From contig CAVYEG010000006.1 of assembly GCA_963767565.1 (NCBI GenBank), positions 434,001-498,000 on the forward strand: 64,000 bases of DNA, read 5' to 3'. The translations under genes and the position numbers were made by a program. The notes beneath the pieces were generated by a model. It had not been told where the DNA came from. It was given only the letters and a program-made list of their open reading frames with translations, and made no database searches. The DNA comes from Palsa-504 sp963767565. Lineage in GTDB: Bacteria > Actinomycetota > Actinomycetes > Streptosporangiales > Streptosporangiaceae. Positions 24,468 through 32,681 of the stretch are shown one piece after another (the first letter of the stretch is position 1; each line of letters begins with the position of its first letter).

Positions 24468-27430
24468 CGGCCCCAGGCCGGCGGCCGGCCGGCGTCGGCC
24501 GGGCCGGCGTCGGCCATGCCGCCCGCGTCGGCCACCTCGCCCGCGTCGACCACGGCGTCGGCCAGGTCACCAGCCAGCGCCGTGACCGCCGAAGCCAGCT
24601 CACCCGGCCCGGCGCCGGCCACGATCAGCACCGGCAGGTCGGCAGGCCCGCGCACGTCGGCGTCCGGGCCGAAGGCGTCCTCGCGGCTGCGCGCGGCCAG
24701 TACCCACAGCCGGGCGGTCCCGCCCGCCGCCAGCCGGGCTGACAGCGCCTTGGCGTACCCGGGACCCGCGGCGGCCAGAACCTCCGAGGTGAACGCGTTC
24801 GCCTCGGGGCCGCCCAGGACGATCCTGACGTCGGGCAGGTTGGAGTCGGCGTCGATCCCGCCGTACCTGGACCCGTCCGCCTGGCTGCACGTCGCGGTCA
24901 CGCCGGCCGCGGCCAGCGCCGTCACCAGGTCGCGGATCACCCCGCGCAGCCCGGGCTCCGGCCAGCCCTCCGGGCCGTCCGGGCAGACCACCTCGGCCAC
25001 CCCGATCGCCTGCGTCACGCCATCCCCGGTCCGCACCCGCGCCGCCGAGCCCAGCCCGAACCACAGGTGCGCGGGGTTATCCAGCGTGTACCAGTGGTCC
25101 GCGGAGTCCACGTCGACCACGCCGAACGGCCGCCCGATCACCGCCGTCGCGGTCTGGTACACCGGCAGCCCGCCCGGCACATCCGCCGGGAACCTGACCC
25201 GCAGCATGCGGTCGTGCTGGGCGTAGGAGTCGACGTGGGTGCGGAACTCCACCCGGTCGGCGTCCTTCCACAGGATCGTCTCCTGGATGACGTCCAGCCC
25301 GTCCAGGCTGAACGACGCGACCAGCCGGGACCCGGCCATGCTTCGCTCCGCCCGCACGCTGGCAGCCACTGACGACGAGCCGGTGCCCGGCCCCTTGGGC
25401 GACAGGTGCCACGGGCCCTCGCCGTGCTTCGGGTGCTGCGCGTACTCGTCCTGGATGACCAGCTCGTTGCCCGGCCCGGCCAGCACGCTGGCCCCGGTGC
25501 GCAGGTCGGTGATGCTGACCGTCGCGCCCCGGGCCGGGTCGGCGGTCACCAGGTACCGCTCGTTCTTGATCGACATGCCCTCGGCCGGCTGCCATCCCGA
25601 CACGCCGTCGCCGTCCCCGGTCGGCAGGACCTGGTAGTCCCGGTGCCCAAGCGCGGGCACGTCACGGGCCGCGAAGGTGAGCGTCACCTCGGCCAGCGAT
25701 CCGTCGTCCCGTCGCACAACTCCCTCGGCCAGCGCGGGCACCACCGCCCCGGAGGCATCCCGGATCTCCAGCCACCGGGTGCCGTCGTCCGGTACCGGTA
25801 CCGTGACGCGGGCCATCCCGTTCCGGGACCGGGCCAGCGCGTTAACGACGCTGATCGTCATCGGCCCGTCCTGGGCCGCGTGCCCGGCCAGGTGGACCGC
25901 GGCGGCCGCGCGCGCCCCGGCGGCGAGATCCCAGGCCTCGCGCCAGCCGCCCAGCAGGTCCAGGTAGACCTGATCGGACTCGACCCCGGTGATGCCGTCG
26001 TGGTGGGCGCCGTAGGCCAGCTGCCGCCAGGCCTTATCCAGCTGGGCGAGCGGGTACGGCGCCCCGGCCAGCCAGGCCAGCGTGCCCAGCCGCTCGGCCT
26101 CGGTGACCGCGGTCTCGATGGCACGCTGGGCCTGCTTGGTATCGATGTAGGACACGTCCTTGCCGGTGTACACCGGGTTCATGTCCCTGGTCTGCGGGGT
26201 GATCCAGGCCCCGGCCCGGCTCCCGGAACCTCCCGGGCCGGCCTCGGCGCGGACCGCGGCGAAGAACTCCCGCGGCACCGCCGTGGTGAACCTGGGCCAC
26301 ACGTACCGCTGGTTCCAGTCCCGGTGGATGTCGGTCACCCACCGGGCCGGGATGACGTGATCGGAGCCGACCGGCAGCAGAACGTTGCGCGTGACCGCCA
26401 CCTGGGAAAGCCCCCGGAACTGCCCGTAGGCCTCCCGTTCGGCGGCCTGCAGGTCGGGCAGCGTGGCCAGCTGCCAGCCCGCGCCGTAATGGTGCGCCAT
26501 GTAGTGCGTCAGCAGCCCGTGCCCGTCCGGCGAGATCCACTCGAACTCAGTGCCGAACTGCATCCGCCGGTCACCGCCGCCCGGGGCGCCGGACGGCCCC
26601 CACTGGTGGAACGGACCGCGCGCCCACGCCGACGAGGTCAGCCCGGCCGCCGCCATGAGGCCGGGATAGCCCGGGTCGTGCCCGAACGCGTCGAGCATCC
26701 ACGCCGACTGCGGATCGCCGCCGAACACGTCCCGCTGGAACCCGATCCCGTAGACCGCGTTGCGGATGATGGCCTCGGCGCAGATCAGGTTGGTATTCGG
26801 CTCGTTGTAGTTGCCGCCGACGATCTCCACCCGGCCGTCGGCCATCAGCTGGCGCAGGTCCTGCCGGTCGGCCGGGAACGCGTCGAAGTACGGCTTGAGG
26901 TAGTCGATCTCGGCCAGCACGAACTTGTAGTCGCTGTCCTTCCTGGCCTTGTCCAGGTGGGCGCCGACCAGCTCGAAGGCGGCCCGGACGTCGGGCAGCC
27001 GGCCGTTCTCGTCGGGCAGGCTGAGCCGCGCCTCGGCGAACTGCCCCTGGGTGTTCCACCACACCGGGTCGTAGTGGAAGTGGCTGACCATCCACATGGT
27101 CCAGCCCGGTTCGGCCGCCGTGATGTCGGCGTCGGCCTGGATCCGGCCCGCCTGGCTGTCGACGGTCACCGTGACCCGGCGCGTGCTGCCGGGCTGGTAG
27201 GGCACCGCGATCTCGACCGGTACCTCGAAAGCCTGAGGTTCACCTGGCGTTATCTGATTTATGCGGAACGGGCCGGGGTTCCGCACGCCCGGCCCCTCGA
27301 CGTTCACCGCGGCTGCGGCCTCCCCGGCCCCACCAGGTCCGTCATGCTCCAGCGTCACCCTGATGACCTGCAGCGGGCGCTGCGCGGTCCCTACGAACAG
27401 GTCGGTCGACTCAACCCCGGCGATCCGCAT
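24191..27430 (-). CDS. GH38 alpha-mannosidase, catalytic part (frameshifted after about codon 980)
   Basis: The GH38 retaining alpha-mannosidase core starts with SHFHYDPVWWNTQG (metal-binding His and Asp, residues 116-128). It continues with AEIDYLKPYFDAFP, VEIVGGNYNEPNTN, the nucleophile region AWMLDAFGHDPGYPGL, AHHYGAGWQ and the helical-bundle AYGAHHDGITGVESDQVYLDLL. The N-terminal 100 residues form an accessory beta-domain (NEW3-like). Real homology ends near ADAGRPPA; the last 95 or so residues are out of frame relative to the continuation at 23025-24467. It would release alpha-linked mannose from glycans or glycolipids. No signal peptide, so probably cytosolic. Confidence 0.85.
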   Translation of the reverse strand: MRIAGVESTDLFVGTAQRPLQVIRVTLEHDGPGGAGEAAAAVNVEGPGVRNPGPFRINQITPGEPQAFEVPVEIAVPYQPGSTRRVTVTVDSQAGRIQADADITAAEPGWTMWMVSHFHYDPVWWNTQGQFAEARLSLPDENGRLPDVRAAFELVGAHLDKARKDSDYKFVLAEIDYLKPYFDAFPADRQDLRQLMADGRVEIVGGNYNEPNTNLICAEAIIRNAVYGIGFQRDVFGGDPQSAWMLDAFGHDPGYPGLMAAAGLTSSAWARGPFHQWGPSGAPGGGDRRMQFGTEFEWISPDGHGLLTHYMAHHYGAGWQLATLPDLQAAEREAYGQFRGLSQVAVTRNVLLPVGSDHVIPARWVTDIHRDWNQRYVWPRFTTAVPREFFAAVRAEAGPGGSGSRAGAWITPQTRDMNPVYTGKDVSYIDTKQAQRAIETAVTEAERLGTLAWLAGAPYPLAQLDKAWRQLAYGAHHDGITGVESDQVYLDLLGGWREAWDLAAGARAAAAVHLAGHAAQDGPMTISVVNALARSRNGMARVTVPVPDDGTRWLEIRDASGAVVPALAEGVVRRDDGSLAEVTLTFAARDVPALGHRDYQVLPTGDGDGVSGWQPAEGMSIKNERYLVTADPARGATVSITDLRTGASVLAGPGNELVIQDEYAQHPKHGEGPWHLSPKGPGTGSSSVAASVRAERSMAGSRLVASFSLDGLDVIQETILWKDADRVEFRTHVDSYAQHDRMLRVRFPADVPGGLPVYQTATAVIGRPFGVVDVDSADHWYTLDNPAHLWFGLGSAARVRTGDGVTQAIGVAEVVCPDGPEGWPEPGLRGVIRDLVTALAAAGVTATCSQADGSRYGGIDADSNLPDVRIVLGGPEANAFTSEVLAAAGPGYAKALSARLAAGGTARLWVLAARSREDAFGPDADVRGPADLPVLIVAGAGPGELASAVTALAGDLADAVVDAGEVADAGGMADAGPADAGRPPAWGRCPWPTGRSRCSTGAPPAAWSRPTARCTCRSCVPAARGRRGSGSTGIPAPRRTAAASPGSTGVTRSSTRWPRARATGGWRASALRPSSTTTT
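24484..24556. repeat. GCGTCGGCC repeat tract at the GH38 frame break
   Basis: Several imperfect copies of GGCGTCGGCC/CCCGCGTCGGCCA encode DAGEVADAGGMADAGPADAG. The reading frame of the GH38 gene is lost here, so slippage or a sequencing indel in the repeat is the probable cause. Confidence 0.65.
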
Positions 27431-27481
27431 GCTGTCATCGTTACATAAGTGCCGGACCCCGGGGGACGGCCCTCGCAGGCC

Positions 27482-28123
27482 CTAACGAAGACGCCGCACG
27501 AACGATGCAGTCGCGGCCGCCGGGTCCTCAGCTTCGGTGATGGCCCGGACCACGACCACGCGGGTGGCCCCGGCGGCGAGCACCTCATCGAGCCGGGCCA
27601 GGCTGATGCCGCCGATCGCGAACCAGGGGCGAGCCGGGGCCTGCTTTGCGACGTGGGTCAGCAGCCCCGGGCCGGTGGCCGGGCGTCCCGGCTTGGTCGG
27701 CGTCGTCCAGACCGGCCCGGCGCAGAAGTAATCCACGCCCGGTTCGGCGACGGCCGCGTCGGCCTGGGCCGGGCTGTGGCTGCTGCGGCCGATCACCGGC
27801 CCCGGGCCGAGGACCTGCCTGGCCACCGGGACCGGCAGGTCGTCCTGGCCCAGGTGCAGCACGTCGGCGCCTGCGGCCAGCGCCACGTCCGCCCGGTCGT
27901 TCACCGCCAGCAGCCCGCCGTGCCGCCGGCATGCGCCGGCGAACACCTCGAGCAGCGCGAGTTCCTCGCCCGCCTCCAGGCCCTTCTCGCGCAACTGCAC
28001 GATGTCGACCCCCGCGCCGAGCACGGCGTCCAGGAAGGCCACCAGGTCACCGCGTGACCGCCGGGCGTCTGTGCACAGGTAGAGCCGCGCGTCGGCCAGC
28101 CGCGTCCGCACATCGTTTGCCAT
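27482..28123 (-). CDS. thiE: Thiamine-phosphate synthase
   Basis: 213 residues. It couples hydroxymethylpyrimidine-PP with the thiazole phosphate. TIM-barrel signatures are clear: DIVQLREKGLEAGEELALL, LLAVNDRADVALAAGADVLHLGQDDLP, IGRSSHSPAQADAAV, the phosphate loop CAGPVWTTPTKPGRPATG, and WFAIGGISLARLDEVLAAGATRVVVVRAI. The ATG at 28123 fits the family start; a GTG-type start 4 codons earlier is possible. It diverges from the TPP-riboswitch operon thiO-thiS-thiG-thiD, and no riboswitch is seen on its own side. Confidence 0.95.
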   Translation of the reverse strand: MANDVRTRLADARLYLCTDARRSRGDLVAFLDAVLGAGVDIVQLREKGLEAGEELALLEVFAGACRRHGGLLAVNDRADVALAAGADVLHLGQDDLPVPVARQVLGPGPVIGRSSHSPAQADAAVAEPGVDYFCAGPVWTTPTKPGRPATGPGLLTHVAKQAPARPWFAIGGISLARLDEVLAAGATRVVVVRAITEAEDPAAATASFVRRLR

Positions 28124-28181
28124 CGGGCCATCCAATCACGGGCCCGGAAGCCGTCTTGCCGGTGATATAGGCTGATAGCTG

Positions 28182-28273
28182 ACCACGGGAGCCCGCCAGG
28201 GCTGAGAGGGAGGCTGTGTCACGCAGCACGCCTCCGACCGTCGAACCTGATCCGGGTAATGCCGGCGAAGGGA
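28182..28273 (+). ncRNA. TPP riboswitch (THI element)
   Basis: All conserved parts are present: 5' CCACGGGAGCCCG, the CTGAGAGGG pyrimidine-sensor motif (28202-28210), a variable GCTGTGTCACGCAGC-type hairpin, and the 3' CTGATCCGGGTAATGCCGG with GAAGGGAG. It heads thiO. The GAAGGGAG at its 3' end is also the Shine-Dalgarno for the GTG at 28282, so TPP binding should hide the ribosome site. Confidence 0.93.
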
Positions 28274-28281
28274 GCGTGCTG

Positions 28282-29424
28282 GTGGCCGAGACCGCGGACG
28301 TCGTAGTCGCGGGCGGTGGCGTGATAGGAACCGCGATCGCCTGGCGCGCCGCGGCCGCCGGGCTGGACGTCGTCCTGGCCGACCCAGGCCGGGACGAGGC
28401 GGCGTCGGTGGTGGCCGCGGGGATGCTCGCGCCGGTCTCCGAGAGCATGTTCGGCGAGGACGCGCTGCTGCGGCTCAACCTGCTCGCGGTCCGCCAGTTC
28501 GAGCCGTTCGCGGCCGAACTGGAAGAGGCGACCGGCCACCAGATCGGGCTGCGCCGCGAGGGCACGCTGGCCGTGGCCTATGACCCGGGCGACCACGCCG
28601 CGCTGGCCCGGATGACCGCCTTCCGCCGGTCGGTCGGCCTGGCCGCCGAGGAACTGGACAGCCGGGCCTGCCGCCAGCTGGAGCCGTTCCTGAGCCCGGA
28701 CGTGCGCGGCGGCGTGCTGTTCGGCGGCGACTGGTCGGTCGATAACCGCAGGTACGCCGCTGCCCTGCGCGAGGCGGCCCGGTCCGCCAAGGTCAGGTTC
28801 GTCCGGGACCGCGTGCTGGCGGTGCGCGCCCGCGACGGGCGGGCCTGCGGTGCCCGCCTCGCCGACGGCGGCGACATCGACGCCGGGCAGGTGGTGGTGG
28901 CCGCCGGATGCTGGTCCGGCGGGATCGGCGGGCTGCCGGACCCGCTGCGGTCCGCCGTCCGGCCGGTCAAGGGCCAGCTGCTGCGGCTGCGCCACCCCGA
29001 CGGTTTCCCGGCCGTGCTCAGCCACACCATCCGGGCCACCGTGCAGGGCCGGGACATCTACCTGGTGCCGCGGGCCGGCGGCGAGCTGGTCGTCGGGGCC
29101 ACTCAGGAAGAACGCGGACTGGACCAGACCGTTACTGCCGGTGCCGTGCACGACCTGCTGCATGACGCGATGAGCCTGCTCCCGGTGACCAGCGAGCTGC
29201 TGCTGGCCGAGACCTGCGCGGGCCTGCGGCCGGGTACGCCCGACAACGGCCCGATCCTCGGCCGGTGCGGGCCGGACGGGCTGCTGCTGGCCACCGGGCA
29301 TTACCGCAACGGCATCCTGCTGTCGCCGGTGACCGCCGACGCGGCCGTGGCCCTGCTGACCTGCGGCCGGCCCGCCAGCGAATGGGAACCGTTCACGCCC
29401 CAGCGGTTCACCCGGGAGGACTGA
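28282..29424 (+). CDS. thiO: Glycine oxidase, thiazole branch of thiamine synthesis
   Basis: About 380 residues, FAD-dependent DAAO family. The Rossmann motif VVVAGGGVIGTAIAWRAAAAGLDVVLAD is at the N-terminus, and GRDIYLVPRAGGELVVGATQEERG and TCAGLRPGTPDNGPILG mark the C-terminal FAD and substrate regions. It oxidises glycine to dehydroglycine for ThiG. GTG at 28282 is chosen because it sits eight bases after GAAGGGAG; the open frame extends to 28216, but that is riboswitch RNA. It is the first gene of the thiO-thiS-thiG-thiD operon. Confidence 0.95.
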   Translation: MAETADVVVAGGGVIGTAIAWRAAAAGLDVVLADPGRDEAASVVAAGMLAPVSESMFGEDALLRLNLLAVRQFEPFAAELEEATGHQIGLRREGTLAVAYDPGDHAALARMTAFRRSVGLAAEELDSRACRQLEPFLSPDVRGGVLFGGDWSVDNRRYAAALREAARSAKVRFVRDRVLAVRARDGRACGARLADGGDIDAGQVVVAAGCWSGGIGGLPDPLRSAVRPVKGQLLRLRHPDGFPAVLSHTIRATVQGRDIYLVPRAGGELVVGATQEERGLDQTVTAGAVHDLLHDAMSLLPVTSELLLAETCAGLRPGTPDNGPILGRCGPDGLLLATGHYRNGILLSPVTADAAVALLTCGRPASEWEPFTPQRFTRED

Positions 29425-29429
29425 TCACG

Positions 29430-29636
29430 CTGAGCATCCAGGTGAAACTCAACGGCAAGCCGCGCGAGCTGCCTGACGGCGCGAGGCTGACCCAGGCGGT
29501 TGCCGAGCTGGCCGCCGCGTCCGGCGGCGTCGCGGCCGCCGTCAACGGCGGCGTCGTGCCCCGCGGCTCCTGGGACGCTACGCCGCTGTCCGACGGCGAC
29601 CAGGTGGAAGTCGTCACGGCCGTGCAAGGAGGTTGA
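29430..29636 (+). CDS. thiS: Sulfur carrier protein ThiS
   Basis: About 68 residues, beta-grasp fold ending in the Gly-Gly tail (VQGG) that is adenylated and thiocarboxylated. IQVKLNGKPRELPDGARL and NGGVVPRGSW are conserved. The start is unusual: there is no ATG. A CTG at 29430 lies nine bases after GGAGG and gives a complete first strand; a GTG at 29442 has no ribosome site and would remove three residues of strand 1. No thiF gene is nearby, so ThiF/MoeB-type activation must come from elsewhere. Confidence 0.85.
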   Translation: MSIQVKLNGKPRELPDGARLTQAVAELAAASGGVAAAVNGGVVPRGSWDATPLSDGDQVEVVTAVQGG

Positions 29637-29641
29637 CTGAC

Positions 29642-30466
29642 GTGACTGATACCGACGTACTGCGCCAGGCCGCTCCGGGAACCCCGGACGACCCGTGGAT
29701 CGTGGCCGGCCGGGAGCTGAGCTCGCGGCTCATTCTCGGCACCGGGGGAGTGCAGAGCCTGGAGGTGCTGCGCCGGGTCCTGGACTCCTCCGGCACCGCC
29801 CTGGCCACCGTGGCTATGCGCCGCGTCAGCCCGGCCGGAGACGGCGAAGGGTCGTTGCTCGGGACCTTGCGGCAATCGGGCGTGAGCATCCTGCCGAACA
29901 CGGCCGGCTGCCACACCGCCAGCGAGGCCATGCTCGTGGCCCGGCTGGGACGCGAGGCGCTCGGCACCGACTGGGTCAAGCTGGAGGTCGTGGCCGATGA
30001 CCGCACCCTGCTGCCCGACCCGACGGAACTGCTCGATGCGGCCCGGATGCTGGTCGCCGACGGGTTCGTGGTGCTCCCGTACACCAACGACGACCCGGTC
30101 CTGGCCCGTCAGCTCGAGCGGGCGGGCTGCGCGGCCATCATGCCGCTCGGCGCCCCGATCGGATCCGGGCTCGGCATCCGCAACCCGCACAACATCGCGA
30201 TGATCGTCGACGAGGCCAGCGTGCCCGTCGTCCTCGACGCCGGGATCGGCACGGCCAGCGACGCGGCCTTCGCGCTGGAGCTGGGGTGCGACGCCGTGCT
30301 CATCGCCTCGGCCATCACCCGCGCCGCCGACCCCGAGCGGATGGCCACCGCGATGCGGCTGGCCGTATCGGCCGGGTACGCGGCCCGCACCGCCGGGCGC
30401 ATCCCCCGCCGGTGGCATGCCCGCGCCTCGAGCCCCGTCGACGGACGCCCGGAGCTTCCGGAATGA
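29642..30466 (+). CDS. thiG: Thiazole synthase
   Basis: 274 residues. It forms the thiazole phosphate from DXP, dehydroglycine and ThiS-thiocarboxylate. Signatures: ELSSRLILGTGG, SILPNTAGCHTASEAMLVARLGREALGTDWVKLEVV (Schiff-base Lys in VKLEV), GFVVLPYTNDDPVLARQLE, AAIMPLGAPIGSGLGIRNPHNI and DAGIGTASDAA. GTG at 29642 follows AAGGAGG by nine bases; an in-frame TTG at 29633 is too close to it. It overlaps thiD by ATGA. Confidence 0.96.
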   Translation: MTDTDVLRQAAPGTPDDPWIVAGRELSSRLILGTGGVQSLEVLRRVLDSSGTALATVAMRRVSPAGDGEGSLLGTLRQSGVSILPNTAGCHTASEAMLVARLGREALGTDWVKLEVVADDRTLLPDPTELLDAARMLVADGFVVLPYTNDDPVLARQLERAGCAAIMPLGAPIGSGLGIRNPHNIAMIVDEASVPVVLDAGIGTASDAAFALELGCDAVLIASAITRAADPERMATAMRLAVSAGYAARTAGRIPRRWHARASSPVDGRPELPE

Positions 30467-31347
30467 GCAGTGTCACCTCGGGGGGAACGATCCCCCCCAG
30501 ACCCCCCCTGCTCCCGGGGGGAAACCTTCCCCCCCAGGCCCCCTCAGCGCCCTCGGCGGAGAGGGGGATCCCGCGCGTCCTGACCATCGCCTCGTCGGAT
30601 TCGGGCGGCGGGGCCGGCATCCAGGCGGACCTCAAGGCGTTCGCCCGCTGCGGCGCGCACGGCATGTCCGCCATCGTCGCGCTGACCGCGCAGAACACCG
30701 CGGGCGTGACCGCCATCCATGAGCTCCCGCCCGCGTTCGTCCGGGCGCAGATCGACGCCGTCCTGGACGACATCGGCGCGGACGCGGCCAAGACCGGCAT
30801 GCTGTTCTCTAAGCCGCTGATCGAGGCGGTCGCCGACGCGCTGGCGCCCCGGGACCTGCCGCTGGTGGTGGACCCGGTCATGGTGGCCAGTTCCGGCAGC
30901 CGGCTGCTGCTGCCCGACGCGGTCGGCACCCTGGTCGCGCGGCTCTTCCCGCTGGCCACCGTGGTGACCCCCAACCTGCCCGAAGCCCAGGCGCTTACCG
31001 AGATCGCCACCGAGGACCGGGCCAAGCTCGCCGAAGCCCTGGTCGAGATGGGCGCCCGCGCTGCCCTGGTCACCGGAGGCCACGGCGAACAGCCGGTTGA
31101 CCACCTGTTCGACGGCTCCCGGCACCTGGCCATCCCGGTGACGCGCTGCCGCATCGCCGCCACCCACGGCGCCGGCTGCACCCATTCCGCGGCGCTCGCC
31201 GCCGGCCTGGCCGCCGGGCTGTCCCTGCCCGACGCCGCCCAGCAGGCCGCGGCAGTCGCCGGCGACGCCGTGGCCCACGGCCTGTCCGGGCTGGGCCAGG
31301 GCGAAGGCCCGGTCCACGCCCTGCACGGCCTCCCGCCCCTGTCCTGA
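30463..31347 (+). CDS. thiD: Hydroxymethylpyrimidine/phosphomethylpyrimidine kinase
   Basis: 294 residues, ribokinase fold. After an anomalous N-terminal extension (GGTIPPRPPLLPGGNLPPQAPS) encoded by G/C-tract DNA, the conserved enzyme begins RVLTIASSDSGGGAGIQADLKAFARCG, then ALTAQNT, DDIGADAAKTGML, LVVDPVMVASSGSRLL and TPNLPEAQAL, and ends with THGAGCTHSAALAA (anion hole). ATG overlaps the thiG stop as ATGA. It makes HMP-PP for ThiE. The N-terminal insert is not a family feature. A weak CCAGG/CCTGG stem (31349-31364) follows the stop. Confidence 0.95.
   Translation: MSSVTSGGTIPPRPPLLPGGNLPPQAPSAPSAERGIPRVLTIASSDSGGGAGIQADLKAFARCGAHGMSAIVALTAQNTAGVTAIHELPPAFVRAQIDAVLDDIGADAAKTGMLFSKPLIEAVADALAPRDLPLVVDPVMVASSGSRLLLPDAVGTLVARLFPLATVVTPNLPEAQALTEIATEDRAKLAEALVEMGARAALVTGGHGEQPVDHLFDGSRHLAIPVTRCRIAATHGAGCTHSAALAAGLAAGLSLPDAAQQAAAVAGDAVAHGLSGLGQGEGPVHALHGLPPLS
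30480..30545. repeat. G6/C6-tract element, copy 2 (thiD 5' end)
   Basis: GGGGGGAACGATCCCCCCC, then AGACCCCCCCTGCTCCC and a second GGGGGGAAACCTTCCCCCC unit. Layout matches the copies in selA and kamE. It is translated as the Gly/Pro-rich start of ThiD. Confidence 0.65.
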
Positions 31348-31530
31348 ACCAGGTTCCCGCCTGGGCGGCGGTTCTCTCGTACCGCAGCAACTGTCAATCC
31401 GCCCTCCGCAGCGGCTCGCGACCGGCACGATGGACCACGGGTGCGACTCATCTGGAGTGGGGCTTGCCCGCCGAGGGCCGCAGGGCGGCGGCGGTCCATC
31501 ATGATCACGCCAGAAATGGGTCGAATCAAT

Positions 31531-31576
31531 GATGATGGCCAGTTTGGGCGATACGCCTCAAACTGGCCACGATCAT
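31531..31576. repeat. Long intergenic palindrome (dispersed-repeat candidate)
   Basis: TGGCCAGTTTG (31536-31546) pairs perfectly with CAAACTGGCCA (31559-31569), with GGCG/CGCC also pairing inside around ATA; ATGAT/ATCAT extend the ends with mismatches. A degenerate half copy occurs at 3716-3752. The 31348-31835 interval contains no gene; it also carries two direct copies of GCCCATCTCGCTGA (31687-31700, 31707-31720). Confidence 0.6.
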
Positions 31577-31774
31577 GAGAATGGCGCGATCCCCGGTCGA
31601 TGGAGTGGCGACTGGGATGCGAGTAAACGAATGAGGTTCGCGTTTCCCCCGGGAGTGACCGACGGGCGCCCAGGGTACAGGCCCGCGCCCATCTCGCTGA
31701 GCCGGTGCCCATCTCGCTGATCGGGGGACCTTCCGGCCCTGCTAATGGTGGGCGGCCCACGGGCGCCGAGCTGC

Positions 31775-31835
31775 TCGGAAGGAGTCTTCCGACCGACTTG
31801 TCAAAACAACTCTTTCGAGGGTATTCTTTCGAAAC
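31775..31835 (+). promoter_or_regulatory. Promoter and palindrome for the ArsR-like gene; probable leaderless start
   Basis: TCGGAAGgagtCTTCCGA (31775-31792) is a 7-4-7 palindrome. TTGTCA (31798-31803) and TATTCT (31822-31827) are 18 bp apart. The -10 box ends eight bases before the ATG at 31836, so transcription would start at or next to the initiation codon. Two TCTTTCGA repeats lie between. Confidence 0.5.
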
Positions 31836-32582
31836 ATGACTTCCGAACAAGTTCCGCCGGCGCCGGTCGAAGACACCGAAGACGCCGCGGACACCGAAGA
31901 CGCCGTGGACACCCAGGGTGCCGAAGACGCCCGGGGCGAGCGCGGGCGGCTTGAGCTGACCGACCCGAAGGCCATCAGGGCGCTGGCTCATCCGGTGCGC
32001 TGGGCGTTGCTGGATGCTCTCGGCCAGGCCGGGACCCTCACCGCGACCCAGGCCAGCGAGATGCTGGGGGAGTCGCCGGCGAACTGCGCCTTCCACCTGC
32101 GGACGCTGGCGAAGTACGGCTTCGTGGAGGAGGCGGGCGGCGGCCGGGGGCGGGAACGCCCGTGGCGCCAGACCTACAACGCCATGAGCTGGCGGGCGCG
32201 GTCAGACGAGACCCAGGCCGCCACGGAAGCGCTCGACCAGGTGTGGCTGGACGCGACGCTGGCCCGGGCCCGGCGCAGCCTGACCGCGATCGCCCGCTGG
32301 CCCAAGGTCTTCGAGGACACGCTGGGCGCCTCGACGAGCAGGTTGTACCTGACGCCGGGCGAGGCCGATGAGGTGTTCTCCGAGCTCCGGCAGACCTATG
32401 ACCGGCTCGTCGGACTGCAGCACCGCTTCGCCGACCGCAAGGACCCGCGTCGCCGTCCCGCGGACGCCGTGCCGATCGAATTCGCCCTTCTCGGGTACCC
32501 GGTCCTGGACCTCCCGCCGCTGCCCGAGCCCGACGAGGAGGACGCCGTGGAAGTGGACGGCGAGGCGACCCAGGACCACTGA
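31836..32582 (+). CDS. ArsR-like winged-helix transcriptional regulator
   Basis: 248 residues. An acidic repetitive head (DTEDAADTEDAVDTQGAEDA) precedes the winged helix LTDPKAIRALAHPVRWALLDALGQAGTLTATQASEMLGESPANCAFHLRTLAKYGFVEEAGG. A helical domain follows (RARRSLTAIARWPKVFEDTLG) and an acidic tail. This layout is common among actinobacterial ArsR/helix-turn-helix-12-type regulators lacking metal cysteines; the signal is unknown. A palindrome and a leaderless promoter precede it. The downstream small gene at 32770 could be its target. Confidence 0.85.
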   Translation: MTSEQVPPAPVEDTEDAADTEDAVDTQGAEDARGERGRLELTDPKAIRALAHPVRWALLDALGQAGTLTATQASEMLGESPANCAFHLRTLAKYGFVEEAGGGRGRERPWRQTYNAMSWRARSDETQAATEALDQVWLDATLARARRSLTAIARWPKVFEDTLGASTSRLYLTPGEADEVFSELRQTYDRLVGLQHRFADRKDPRRRPADAVPIEFALLGYPVLDLPPLPEPDEEDAVEVDGEATQDH

Positions 32583-32681
32583 CGGCCGACTCGGACCCAT
32601 CCGCACGAGCCGGCTCCAGTACCGCTAGCCCGTACCCTGCCAGCGGATATGTCCCCGATCAGAACCTCATCCCAGACTCGA

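Noticed and set aside
25406..27448. 680-codon open frame opposite the GH38 gene
   Set aside because: Antisense shadow of a clear glycoside hydrolase.
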